Shown here: positions 7,293 to 17,100 of the stretch, one piece after another
How positions within the stretch are numbered: position 1 is the stretch's first letter
How the letters are laid out: each line of letters begins with the position of its first letter
Origin: Actinomycetota bacterium
Lineage (GTDB): Bacteria > Actinomycetota > Actinomycetes > Nanopelagicales > Nanopelagicaceae
Direction: 5' to 3'
NCBI GenBank assembly: GCA_009700155.1
Contig: WLMP01000011.1
Coordinates: 1 to 17,307, forward strand
DNA length: 17,307 nucleotides
Program-made: the position numbers and the translations under genes
Notes under the pieces: generated by a model
The model's input: only the letters and a program-made list of their open reading frames with translations
What the model was told of the DNA's origin: nothing
Database searches by the model: none

Positions 7293-8531
7293 TTGAGTAA
7301 AGTAAGTAAAAATCCATTCGCGCAACTACCGAGAGAGGTTGCGATACTTTCAACAGTTTCATTTTTAGTTGCAGTTGGTTTTGGTTTGATCATCCCTGCA
7401 ATTCCGATCTTTGCGGCATCCTTTGGAGTTAGTAAGACTGCTATTGGTTTGATCATTTCTTGTTTCGCAATTGTTAGATTTGCTTCAGGACTAGTATCAG
7501 GACGCTTAGTTGATAAGTTTGGTGAGCGCGCTGTACTTGGCTTTGGCTTATTTATGGTCTCTTTTTTCACACTACTAACTGCGCTATCGCAGAGTTACAG
7601 TCAATTACTAATTTTTAGATCATTGGGAGGCCTTGGCTCTTCAATGTTTTCAGTCTCAGCTGGTTCACTACTTATGCGATCAGTAAGTGATGACTACCGT
7701 GCAAGAGCGCAATCGCTATACAACGGCGGATTCTTATTAGGTGGAATATCAGGACCGGCATTTGGTGGAATCCTGGCTAGCATCTCACTTCGTGCTCCAT
7801 TCTTTGTCTACTCAATCACACTAGCAATGGCAGCAGTTACCGCCCTGTTTTTCTTAAGTGAAAAGAAATTAGGAAAGAAAATAGATCTACCCACCGATCA
7901 GATAGGACAAACAACATTAAAGCAGGCTTTAAAACTGCGCCCTTACCAAATTGCATTAATTCTTGCTTTTATAAACAACTGGATTTTATTTGGATTGCGT
8001 TCATCAATTTTACCGTTGTTCGTAACCGAAAAACTTAACTCCACAGCATTAATTGCTGGTATTGGTTTAACCTTAAGTGCACTAATTCAAGGATTGTTTA
8101 TGTTAAATGCGGGTAAATACTCTGATGTAAAGGGAAGAAAAGCAGCGCTTTTGCTTGGTGGAATTTTTGTAATGTTTGGAATACTTATGCTTTCATTTAC
8201 AACTAATGCAACTTTGTACTTTATCTCCATGGCACTTTTTGGACTAGGAAGTGCGTATGTTGGAACAGCGCCAGGAAGTGTGGTTGGTGACATTATTAAA
8301 GGCCGTGGTGGACAGGTAATTGCAGCATGGCAAATGGCAGGTGATGCCGGAATGATAGTTGGACCGATCTTGGTAGGACTATTAACTGATTACTTTAGTT
8401 ATCAGGCAGCTTTCTTGTTCTCATCAGGTATCTGGTTAATAGCACTTGTTTTATCAGCAGCACTGCCAGAGACTCGGGCTTCACACCTAAACAATGATTT
8501 AATTCCAGACAAAAATAAACAGGAGCTATGA
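7293..8531 (+). CDS. MFS transporter, 12-helix DHA1-like
   Basis: This 412-residue transporter has about 12 helices. Motif A is GRLVDKFGERA (70-80), repeated as GKYSDVKGRKA in the second half, and a motif B arginine occurs in FRSLGGLGS near 109. A GGISGPAFGG segment matches motif C of drug exporters. The start is TTG at 7293, 6 bases past the preceding MFS stop. There is no separate strong ribosome binding site, so coupling to the upstream gene is likely. Its stop codon lies inside the left arm of the terminator hairpin at 8518-8549. The pair may handle the same class of compound or different ones; the sequence does not say. Confidence 0.9.
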   Translation: MSKVSKNPFAQLPREVAILSTVSFLVAVGFGLIIPAIPIFAASFGVSKTAIGLIISCFAIVRFASGLVSGRLVDKFGERAVLGFGLFMVSFFTLLTALSQSYSQLLIFRSLGGLGSSMFSVSAGSLLMRSVSDDYRARAQSLYNGGFLLGGISGPAFGGILASISLRAPFFVYSITLAMAAVTALFFLSEKKLGKKIDLPTDQIGQTTLKQALKLRPYQIALILAFINNWILFGLRSSILPLFVTEKLNSTALIAGIGLTLSALIQGLFMLNAGKYSDVKGRKAALLLGGIFVMFGILMLSFTTNATLYFISMALFGLGSAYVGTAPGSVVGDIIKGRGGQVIAAWQMAGDAGMIVGPILVGLLTDYFSYQAAFLFSSGIWLIALVLSAALPETRASHLNNDLIPDKNKQEL

Positions 8532-8549
8532 TTTATCATAGCTCCTGTT
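8518..8549. terminator. Bidirectional intrinsic terminator between convergent genes
   Basis: A perfect 32-base inverted repeat has 15-bp arms (AACAGGAGCTATGAT and its complement) around a TT centre. On the minus strand it is followed by TTATTTTTG, a good U tract. On the plus strand the tail is weaker (AGTAGTTTT). It sits between the end of the second MFS gene, whose TGA lies in the left arm, and the end of the YccA-like gene 12 bases away, so it can stop transcription from both sides. Confidence 0.88.
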
Positions 8550-8561
8550 AGTAGTTTTAAC

Positions 8562-9329
8562 TTATTGACGACGTAGAATTGAAATTAAACGAAGTATCTC
8601 TAGATACAACCAAACAATTGTGACCATCAATCCAAAACCTGCACGCCAAGATTCCTTTTCTGGAGCTCCTGCTGCAACACCTTTTTGAATTTGATCAAAA
8701 TCAAGTACTAAGAACAGGCTTGCTAATGCAACACCAGCTACTGCTAACAGCAAACCTAATCCTGAAACCCCGTAGAAGCCGTATCCCTGTCCTACTCCGA
8801 AGAATGATGAGATTAGAGAAACAATTGCAAGAATAAAGTAGCCAATCGCAGCACCAATTAATGCGCGAGTAAATTGAGGAGTAGCGCGAAGTGTGCCATT
8901 GCGATACATAATCAATACGCCGGTAAATGCTGCCATTGTTCCAATTACTGCTTGGCTAACAATTCCAGGGTAGAAACTTTCGTAATAGCTACTTAGTGTT
9001 CCAAGTGCTAATCCTTGAAAGGCAGCATAAGTAACTACTAAGCCTGGCTTAATACTCTTACTAAAGCTAATAATCATTGCTAATACAAAGCCACCTAAAA
9101 ATCCAAGTAGAAGTGCACCCGTTCCAAGATTTGCTGTCCATGCAAATGCACCAACGACTAGTAGTACTGCAAATAAAAATCCAGTTTTCGCAACGACATC
9201 TTCCATTGTCATGCGACCTGTGCGCATTGATGAGGCTGCTGGAGCGTTATAACTCTGCTCTAATTCATCAACTTGCATAGTTGCAGGTTGATTAAACGCC
9301 TTGCCAAGTACAGGGTTTGAGCTCTTCAT
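8562..9329 (-). CDS. Bax inhibitor-1/YccA family membrane protein
   Basis: This 255-residue protein has a soluble N-terminus of about 48 residues (starting MKSSNPVLGKAF) and then seven hydrophobic segments. The C-terminal part, LDFDQIQKGVAAGAPEKESW followed by WLYLEILRLISIL, is the signature I associate with the actinobacterial form of the family (Pfam BaxI_1). Better studied relatives such as YetJ are pH-sensitive calcium leak channels; whether this form does the same is inference. The ATG at 9329 has an AAGGAG ribosome binding site 4 bases upstream. A 12-bp palindrome overlaps that site. It is a single-gene unit read toward the terminator at 8518-8549. Confidence 0.92.
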   Translation of the reverse strand: MKSSNPVLGKAFNQPATMQVDELEQSYNAPAASSMRTGRMTMEDVVAKTGFLFAVLLVVGAFAWTANLGTGALLLGFLGGFVLAMIISFSKSIKPGLVVTYAAFQGLALGTLSSYYESFYPGIVSQAVIGTMAAFTGVLIMYRNGTLRATPQFTRALIGAAIGYFILAIVSLISSFFGVGQGYGFYGVSGLGLLLAVAGVALASLFLVLDFDQIQKGVAAGAPEKESWRAGFGLMVTIVWLYLEILRLISILRRQ

Positions 9330-9336
9330 TCTTCTC

Positions 9337-9348
9337 CTTCTATAGAAG
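9337..9348 (-). promoter_or_regulatory. Palindrome overlapping the YccA-like gene's ribosome binding site
   Basis: CTTCTATAGAAG is a perfect 12-bp palindrome whose right half on the minus strand runs into the AAGGAG ribosome binding site. In RNA it could form a 4-bp hairpin that partly covers the site; in DNA it could be an operator. Either role is inference. Confidence 0.3.
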
Positions 9349-9448
9349 TAACTGACAATTTTTAGCCAGTTCCTTAGGTAGTGAACAAATGTTAATCTTT
9401 CTTGATTCCCGCCGCTATTTAAACTTGGCAGTGGATACTTAAACTTTG

Positions 9449-9554
9449 CTGAAGATTCGATTTATTGAGCGTGCCCCCGGTGGGGGTCGAACCCACACTT
9501 GTGCGATTTTAAGTCGCATGCCTCTGCCATTGGGCTACAGGGGCGAATCTTCAG
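9449..9554. repeat. 11-bp inverted repeat bracketing the tRNA gene
   Basis: CTGAAGATTCG at 9449-9459 is exactly complementary to CGAATCTTCAG at 9544-9554. The right copy includes the first base of the tRNA and its 5' leader; the left copy lies 12 bases beyond the mature 3' end. In the precursor RNA the two would pair and extend the acceptor stem past an asymmetric internal loop. There is no T run after the trailing arm, so it is not a simple terminator. Confidence 0.75.
9472..9544 (-). tRNA. tRNA with UAA anticodon (Leu by anticodon) and short variable loop
   Basis: A complete 73-nt cloverleaf reads on the minus strand. The acceptor stem GCCCCTG pairs with CGGGGGC (one G-U pair) and has discriminator A; CCA is not encoded. 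The D arm is GCC/GGC with GG in the loop. The anticodon arm is TGCGA - CTTAAAA - TCGCA, which puts UAA at positions 34-36. The T arm is GTGGG - TTCGACC - CCCAC. The variable region is only five bases (CAAGT). UAA reads the leucine codon UUA, yet bacterial leucine tRNAs normally carry a long variable arm, so the charged amino acid is uncertain. The gene lies 61 bases past ppx/gppA. A possible promoter precedes it, so it may be transcribed alone or by read-through. Confidence 0.9.
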
Positions 9555-9560
9555 GGGGTA

Positions 9561-9588
9561 AATCTACCCGTATTTTTTACTTTCTAAA
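9561..9588 (-). promoter_or_regulatory. Possible promoter of the tRNA gene
   Basis: On the minus strand TTTAGA (9583-9588) and TAGATT (9561-9566) are 16 bases apart. Transcription would start near 9554, giving a leader of about 10 bases that coincides with one arm of the inverted repeat around the tRNA. The -10 overlaps a 5-bp hairpin (GGGTA-TACCC, 9556-9569). Both hexamers match the consensus only partly. Confidence 0.35.
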
Positions 9589-9605
9589 TCCAAGCCATTC
9601 TTCGC

Positions 9606-10520
9606 TTAATTTATTAGAGACCAAGCCATTCCATCCAAAATATCTGACTCAGAAGCAACAAACTCACTTGCGCCAGTTGCAGCCATAACTCGAGAAAGTA
9701 CTAATGACCCGGCGGTAATCACATCGACTCTGCCTGGATGCATATACCCTAAATTTGCAATCTCATCTTTATTCATTGATTGAAACATAGCTGAAACTTT
9801 ATGAACCTTATAGGCTGAAATCCTAGCTAAATGAATTAAGTGACGATCATAATCTTTTAACTCAAGGGCTGCAGCTGCAACAGTTGTTGCTGTTCCTGCC
9901 ACTGCAACTAAAGTTTTAGCATTGGAAATTGGTACAACTGATGCTGCTTTTGCAATTGCACTATCGATATCAATTATTGCTCTAGCGACTTGATCCATAG
10001 TAGTAGGCTGAGAAGTAAAGTGACGCTCACTCATTCTTACACAACCAATATCAACACTTTTAGCATTTTCAACTTTATTACTTCCGAATACAAACTCTGT
10101 TGAGCCACCACCAATATCTACTACTAAATATGGCGCATCACTTTGCATAAGCTCTTTAGTGGCGCCATTAAATGAAAGCATTGCCTCTTCTTCACCAGGG
10201 ATAACTTCAACCTCAACTCCTAAAATTCCTCTAACGCCATCAGTAAATAAACTACGATTTGTTGCATCACGAGTTGCAGATGTTGCGCAAAATCTAATTC
10301 TTTCAACACCTTTGCTTGCAATTACTTCACTGAACATTTCAACTGCATCAAGTGTTCGCTTAATTGCATCAGGGTGAAAAGATTTACTTTTATCTACTCC
10401 TTGACCTAACCTGACTACTTCCATACTTCTTACGACTTCCTTGAAGATTCCGTTACTAATATCAGCAATTAGTAAGCGAATAGAGTTTGTACCACAATCA
10501 ATTGCCGCCACTCGGCTCAT
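9606..10520 (-). CDS. ppx: Ppx/GppA family exopolyphosphatase / pppGpp phosphatase
   Basis: This 304-residue enzyme of the ASKHA (actin/Hsp70-like) fold hydrolyses polyphosphate and/or pppGpp in the cytoplasm. The phosphate-1 loop is AIDCGTNSIRLLIAD (6-20), the second is VVDIGGGSTEFVFG (133-146), and PGEEEAMLSFNGA near 108-120 holds the probable catalytic glutamate. It is the short, catalytic-core-only form (about 300 residues) usual in Actinobacteria, without the C-terminal HD-like extension of E. coli Ppx. The ATG shares one base with the DUF501 stop (TAATG at 10520), so translation is coupled. Which of the two activities dominates cannot be read from the sequence. Confidence 0.93.
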   Translation of the reverse strand: MSRVAAIDCGTNSIRLLIADISNGIFKEVVRSMEVVRLGQGVDKSKSFHPDAIKRTLDAVEMFSEVIASKGVERIRFCATSATRDATNRSLFTDGVRGILGVEVEVIPGEEEAMLSFNGATKELMQSDAPYLVVDIGGGSTEFVFGSNKVENAKSVDIGCVRMSERHFTSQPTTMDQVARAIIDIDSAIAKAASVVPISNAKTLVAVAGTATTVAAAALELKDYDRHLIHLARISAYKVHKVSAMFQSMNKDEIANLGYMHPGRVDVITAGSLVLSRVMAATGASEFVASESDILDGMAWSLIN

Positions 10521-11077
10521 TAATTATTCCGTTCAATAAGGTTATCAATAACGCTGCATGGTTTATTTTGCCACCATTGACTTAACTCTTCTAACGCTTC
10601 ATCGCCTAAAGGATTAACCCCAACACCTGCAGCTAATGAATGTGCAACTAAAGAGTGAAGGCATTTAACTCGATCAGGCATGCCACCTGCAGTCACACCC
10701 TCGATCTCAGGAACTTCGATATTTAGCTCCCTTGCAACTGCACATCGAGCAGCTTCATAATCAATATGTGCTGCTTGATATTTGCCAGCTAATTCTGGAT
10801 CAGTTATCAATCTTTCATTCATCTTGGCCATAATTCCTGAACTTTCAAGAGTAGAAATTGCGCCAGTTAGTTTTGGGCAAGTTGCATAATAAAAAGTTGG
10901 AAATGGGGTGCCGTCAGCAAGGCGAGGAGGAGTTTCTACTACATCAGGTGCACCACATGGGCAACGGTGTGCGATAGCAGATACATCTCTTGGGGTTCTA
11001 CCAAGCTGTGCTTGAACTATTTCTAAGTCAGATTGAGTAGGTTCTTCCCTTTTAAATTCGTTACCGGGATTTACCAT
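10520..11077 (-). CDS. DUF501 family protein
   Basis: This 185-residue soluble protein matches the actinobacterial DUF501 family. It has LGRTPRDVSAIAHRCPCG (about 25-42) followed by PRLADGTPFPTFYYATCP. Cysteines at 39, 41 and 67 in these conserved segments could bind a metal or be redox-active; that is inference. No molecular function is known to me. It lies between the DivIC-like gene (2-base gap) and ppx/gppA (1-base overlap), the order seen in many actinobacterial genomes, so it is very likely part of the same transcript. The ATG at 11077 is the best-placed start, with the family domain beginning about 15 residues in. Confidence 0.85.
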   Translation of the reverse strand: MVNPGNEFKREEPTQSDLEIVQAQLGRTPRDVSAIAHRCPCGAPDVVETPPRLADGTPFPTFYYATCPKLTGAISTLESSGIMAKMNERLITDPELAGKYQAAHIDYEAARCAVARELNIEVPEIEGVTAGGMPDRVKCLHSLVAHSLAAGVGVNPLGDEALEELSQWWQNKPCSVIDNLIERNN

Positions 11078-11079
11078 AT

Positions 11080-11532
11080 TTATTGATTTACATTTGTGCT
11101 TGTAATGGATGAGATTAATCTTGAATACCAGGGAATTCCTACTGGTAATTGTTCAGAAACTTTTGGTTCTGAATTATTATTAGTTATTTCTTCATTACCA
11201 ACAACAATGTATTGCCGCTCTCCAGGAAATACAAAATACAGCCGTGCCCGTGCCTGGCTTGCTACATACTCTGGATCATCCCAAAGTAACAACTCTTTTG
11301 TAGCCTTATCTAGCATCGCCTGGTTATCTGCTAATTGGTTCTCAAGTGAATTAATTTGAGCTTTTTGCGTAAAGTAATGTTGAAGTGGTGGTGCCAAAGT
11401 TACCGCAACTGCAAATAAAATTATTCCTGCTATTAAAGCCCGATTAGATAAGCCACGTTTTTTTAAGTTTGACTGAATTCCTTTGCGAGACTTAGCGATA
11501 ATTCCTGCAGCGATAAATCTACGGCGGGCCAT
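11080..11532 (-). CDS. FtsB/DivIC-family septum formation initiator
   Basis: This 150-residue bitopic membrane protein has a basic cytoplasmic N-terminus (starting MARRRF), one helix at about residues 32-50, an extracytoplasmic coiled coil at about 55-82 (LENQLADNQAMLDKATKEL), and the conserved tail WDDPEYVASQARARLYFVFPGE. These are the features of the FtsB/DivIC family, which forms a complex with FtsL and FtsQ in the divisome and helps activate septal wall synthesis. The gene starts 8 bases after the enolase stop and ends 2 bases before DUF501, so it belongs to the enolase transcript. The length is within the usual actinobacterial range. Confidence 0.9.
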   Translation of the reverse strand: MARRRFIAAGIIAKSRKGIQSNLKKRGLSNRALIAGIILFAVAVTLAPPLQHYFTQKAQINSLENQLADNQAMLDKATKELLLWDDPEYVASQARARLYFVFPGERQYIVVGNEEITNNNSEPKVSEQLPVGIPWYSRLISSITSTNVNQ

Positions 11533-11540
11533 GTTCTTAC

Positions 11541-12827
<1,287 letters not shown>

Positions 12828-12841
12828 CTAATTAGATTTGA

Positions 12842-12857
12842 AATTAATAGATTAATT
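12842..12857. repeat. AT-rich inverted repeat in the mazG-eno gap
   Basis: AATTAAT and ATTAATT surround AG to form a perfect 16-base inverted repeat directly after the mazG stop and about 27 bases before the enolase start. It could be a regulator site or just AT-rich spacer; the composition makes chance formation fairly likely. Confidence 0.35.
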
Positions 12858-13502
12858 CTACCTTGCTTCATGAGCTTTAATTCGCTCAATAAGTGACTTG
12901 GCAGCACTACGAAGCGCCGCATCAGGATCTATATCCTTTTCAACTGCTTGAGCAATCAGTCCAATCAGCAGCTCCCCGAATTGGTCTTGAGTAATATCAT
13001 CTGGAATTGAGATTGGTTTATTGACTGGAAGTTGAGAGCCTAACTTTTTGATCCGATAGAGAATCTTAGTTGCCAGCGGAAGAGATGGCTGAGCAAGTGG
13101 TACTCCATCAATAACAGAAGTTCTTCCTTTCTCTACAGCCTTTTGTGCCTCCCAATTTTCAAGAACCTCAGCGCTACTTGTGCTCTTTACATCACTAAAA
13201 ACATGAGGGTGTCTTCTAATTAATTTTTCTACTACTCCATTTGCAACATCTTCAATTGTAAATGGGTTGCTTTTGTCTTCCTCTGCCATTCGTGAATGAA
13301 AATAGACTTGAAGCAGAATATCGCCCAACTCTTCTTGCATAGCAGCTCTATCATTATCTTCTACGGCTTCAATAAATTCATATGACTCTTCAAGAAGATA
13401 TTTTAAAAGTGATGAATGGCTTTGTTCTGCATCCCAAGGACATCCGCCAGGTGATCGAAGTTTATCCATAACTTCGCGAAGTCTAAGTAGCTCAGAACTC
13501 AT
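12858..13502 (-). CDS. mazG: Nucleoside triphosphate pyrophosphohydrolase MazG
   Basis: This 214-residue all-alpha NTP pyrophosphohydrolase removes aberrant or excess nucleoside triphosphates and in some bacteria lowers (p)ppGpp signalling. The N-terminal domain begins LRSPGGCPWDAEQSH, typical of MazG. The metal-binding motif EExxE...ExxD is present: E38, E39, E42, then E58 and D61 (EELGDILLQV). The C-terminal part (about 130-214) resembles the second, weaker MazG-like repeat. It is shorter than the 263-residue E. coli protein, in line with actinobacterial forms. It starts 8 bases after the lipoprotein gene stop. The toxin-antitoxin pair mazEF is absent here. Confidence 0.95.
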   Translation of the reverse strand: MSSELLRLREVMDKLRSPGGCPWDAEQSHSSLLKYLLEESYEFIEAVEDNDRAAMQEELGDILLQVYFHSRMAEEDKSNPFTIEDVANGVVEKLIRRHPHVFSDVKSTSSAEVLENWEAQKAVEKGRTSVIDGVPLAQPSLPLATKILYRIKKLGSQLPVNKPISIPDDITQDQFGELLIGLIAQAVEKDIDPDAALRSAAKSLIERIKAHEAR

Positions 13503-13510
13503 AGCAATAT

Positions 13511-14122
13511 CTAAGGAATTGGAATTACTGCGCCACCAGTAACATCGCCATCTTCAATAACTGCAGATGCTGGATTCCACTTACCATACTTAGGATTTAC
13601 TTTTACTCCTAGCTTTTCTGCAGTTACAACTAATAGTTTAGAAACTTCTAGGCTTGCTTGCTCTTCACTAGCACCATTTGCAATAAGACTATTGTTTAGA
13701 ATATCTATAATAATTAACAACCGTAGATAGTCATCAAATGATGATTCGGCTAGGTTTGAATTCACCAGCGCTGTTGGGACTCGATCCTCTCCACCTATTT
13801 GAGCAACAACCTCTATTCGTCGTTGATTAACATCAGAAGGTGTTACCGAAATATTTAACTCTTTAGCAATTTCGTTAAATAGAATTGTGATAACAGCGAA
13901 CTGAGCCTGATTTCTTAGAAGTTTTTGGGTATCAACTAGTTGCATTTGGGGATCAGCTAAAGTTTTTCGAGCCTCTAAAATTTCATCGACAGCTCTTTGT
14001 ATCTCACTAGATTTTAAAGTTTGATCACCAACACTTATTCCAGAGCTCATGTTGCTACAGCCAGTAAGAATAAAAAGTGATGTAATCACTACTACAATTT
14101 TTTTAAACACCACTTTCCTCAT
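13511..14122 (-). CDS. Lipoprotein with SurA N-terminal-like domain
   Basis: This 203-residue protein has a type II signal peptide: basic MRKVVFKK, a hydrophobic core, and lipobox LTGC with lipidated C22. The mature part opens with a segment that starts SVGDQTLKSSEIQRAV and continues as a helix-rich region resembling the SurA N-terminal domain. The tail VNPKYGKWNP matches the actinobacterial family found between mfd and mazG. A peptidyl-prolyl isomerase (parvulin) domain, normally next in SurA, is absent, so it may chaperone exported proteins without isomerase activity; this is inference. It follows mfd by 2 bases and precedes mazG by 8, so all are co-transcribed. No clear ribosome binding site is seen. 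Confidence 0.82.
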   Translation of the reverse strand: MRKVVFKKIVVVITSLFILTGCSNMSSGISVGDQTLKSSEIQRAVDEILEARKTLADPQMQLVDTQKLLRNQAQFAVITILFNEIAKELNISVTPSDVNQRRIEVVAQIGGEDRVPTALVNSNLAESSFDDYLRLLIIIDILNNSLIANGASEEQASLEVSKLLVVTAEKLGVKVNPKYGKWNPASAVIEDGDVTGGAVIPIP

Positions 14123-14124
14123 CT

Positions 14125-17100
14125 CTAATCGTGAACACTAGCTATTTTGGGCTGGATCAAATTTTTTATAACTTCATCTACCCATTCCAGGGTTGAAGTA
14201 TTCCCTACTTTGGCCGTATCTAACCAATTTGCAGTTATGGGTCTAGTAACTAAGAGGGTTTGAGATGCTTGTTTATAGATTGACCCTGGATAAATTCTAA
14301 GTAACTTCACTTGATTTGATTCAGCCAAATTCACAGGTGATAGGCGTAAGTGCTTTCCAGAAATAGAAATATCTGTTATCCCCAAAGATCTAGCAAATAA
14401 TCTTAGGTTTGCAACCTTCATTAATTCTTCAGTTGCTTGAGGTATGGCTCCAAATCTATCGAGTAGTTCAGTTTTAATTTCAGATATAGATTCAATATCT
14501 TGTGCTTCTGCAAGTCGACGATATATGTCCAAACGCAATCTTTCAGAGTTTACATACTCAACCGGTAAATTAGCATTTAAAGGTAGCTCTATCTTGCATT
14601 CAATTTTCTTTGGTTTATCCTCAAAGTATCCACTCTTGAATTCATCAACTGCATCAGCCACCATGCGCATATATAAATCGAAGCCCACCTCTGCAATATG
14701 ACCAGATTGTTGCCCACCAAGTAAGTTACCAGCTCCCCTAATCTCTAAATCTTTTAAAGCCACCTGCATACCGGCACCCAAGTCAGTATTGGTAGCAATA
14801 GTTGTAAGGCGATCATGCGCTAACTCTGATATTGGTTGCTCGGTTGGATATAAAAAATACGCATACGCCCTTTCCCTACTCCGACCAACTCGACCTCGAA
14901 GTTGATGAAGTTGCGATAAGCCAAAAAGATCTGACCGGTCAACAATTAATGTATTTGCATTAGGAATATCTATACCACTTTCAATAATTGTTGTGCAAAG
15001 CAGTAAGTCAAACTCTCTATTCCAAAAGGAAAGGATTACATCTTCTAAAACTTTTTCGTTCATTTGACCATGTGCAATTCCAATTCTAATTCCAGGAATT
15101 AGGGATTTAATTTTTTCAGAGACTAATTCAATACTCTCTACTCTGTTATGGATATAAAATACTTGTCCATCTCTTAATAACTCTCGATGTATTGCCGCTG
15201 CGACCTGTTTATCATCATATGGACCAACATATGTAAGTACAGGATGTCGATCTTCGGGAGGGGTCGTGATGTTAGACATCTCCCTTATCCCTGTAATTGC
15301 CATCTCTAGGGTTCTCGGTATTGGAGTAGCAGACATAGAAAGAACATCGACATTAGTTCTGGCTTTTTTTAACTCCTCTTTATGTTCAACTCCAAACCTT
15401 TGCTCTTCATCAACTACTAATAACCCTAAATTAAGAAACTCAATATCTTTTGAAAGTAGCCGGTGGGTTCCAATTACTACATCTACTATGCCTGACTTAA
15501 GTTGAGAAATAATATCTTTTGATTCAGCAGCTGTGTTGAATCTAGATAGTGCAGCAAGTTTGATTGGGAATCCTGAATATCTTGCCGAAAATGTTTTGAA
15601 ATGCTGCTGTACTAAAAGCGTTGTAGGTACCAAGATTGCAACTTGCTTTGAATCTTGTACAGCCTTAAATGCAGCACGGACTGCAATTTCAGTTTTACCA
15701 TAGCCAACATCACCACAGACAATACGATCCATTGGGTTAGGTTTTTCCATATCTTGTTTAACTTCATCAATTGTTGCCTGCTGATCAATAGTCTCAACAA
15801 ATGGGAAACTATCTTCTAATTCTTTTTGCCAGGTAGTATCTGGCGAAAAGGCAAAACCAGGTGAACTCATTCGGGCTGCATATAATCGAATTAGTTCAGC
15901 TGCAATTTGTTTTACAGCTTTTCTAGCTTTTCGTTTACTTGTTTGCCAATCTGTGCCACCTATTCTATTTAATGATGGAGATTCTCCTCCTACATACTTA
16001 GTAACCTGTTCTAAGGTATCTGTGGGTACAAATATTCGATCTGCTGGTAGCCCACGCTTTGATGGTGCGTACTCAATTACTAAGTATTCGCGCGAAGCCC
16101 CGTTACTTGTTCTAGTAATAAGTTCTAGATAACGCCCTACTCCATGTTGCTCATGCACTACATAATCACCTGCATTTAGTTGAAGTGGATCGATTGCTTT
16201 TCTTCGCTTTGAAGGCATTCTTGCTAAATCTTTATCGGCACTTTTTTGTCCTGAAATATCTTTATCAGAAATTAGTACTAGCTTATATTTCTGACTGATA
16301 AATCCGTGCTGTATATCTGATTTAATTAATTGAACAAGGTTTTTTTCAGGTTGTTGATCTAAATTAGTATAAATCTGATTAGCTATGTCAGCTGAATTTA
16401 GTAATTCACTAAATCTTTTTAAGGTTCCAGTACCTGATGCTGTAAATATCACTATAAAGCCCTGCTTTTGCCAATCGCTAATCTCGTTAATTGCTATCTC
16501 ATACTTACTGCCGTAGCTTTCTATGTTCTCAAAGAAGCTAAGAATGGAATCTTCTGGAGTGCTTGAGTATTGATTTAAGCTTCGTAGATTAATTCCCTTT
16601 ATAGCTGCACGTTCTTTAACATCAATTAGCTGATAAAAACCGCCCACACCTAATTTGTTGCTTAATTCAATTGGCGCCTGCACCTCTTGCCTTTCAGACC
16701 AGCCAATATTTGACCATGCCGCCTCAAGAAATTCCTTATTTGTTTCGACAAGATCAATTGACCTGCTACTAATTCTAGGTTCATCTACTAGCCAGATCTG
16801 ACTTGAATTAGGTAAGTAATCCAAAAGCATTTTAAAGTTTTCGACTAAGCCAGCTGCTAATGACTCTATGCCCTCAAAATAAATTCCTTCAGCTACTTTA
16901 TCGGTTAACTCACGTATTTCTGGAAACTCATCACCTAGCGATTTAGCTTTTTGTTTTAAATTATCATCAATCAATAACTCGCGACATGGATAAATTATTA
17001 ATTCACCCTCTATTTTATTAATCGAGCGTTGATCAGGAATAGAAAAATAGCTTAGGTCATCTATTTCATCGCCAAAAAAGTCGATGCGAATTGGGTGCTC

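Noticed and set aside
9556..9577. GGGTA-TACCC hairpin followed by a T run as a plus-strand terminator
   Set aside because: No rightward gene ends before it; the stem overlaps the likely tRNA -10 region, so a terminator role is not supported.
9446..9688. Plus-strand open frame of 80 codons across the tRNA
   Set aside because: It is read through the complement of the tRNA (GRTHT-type peptide) and the ppx 3' end, a well-known kind of false gene.
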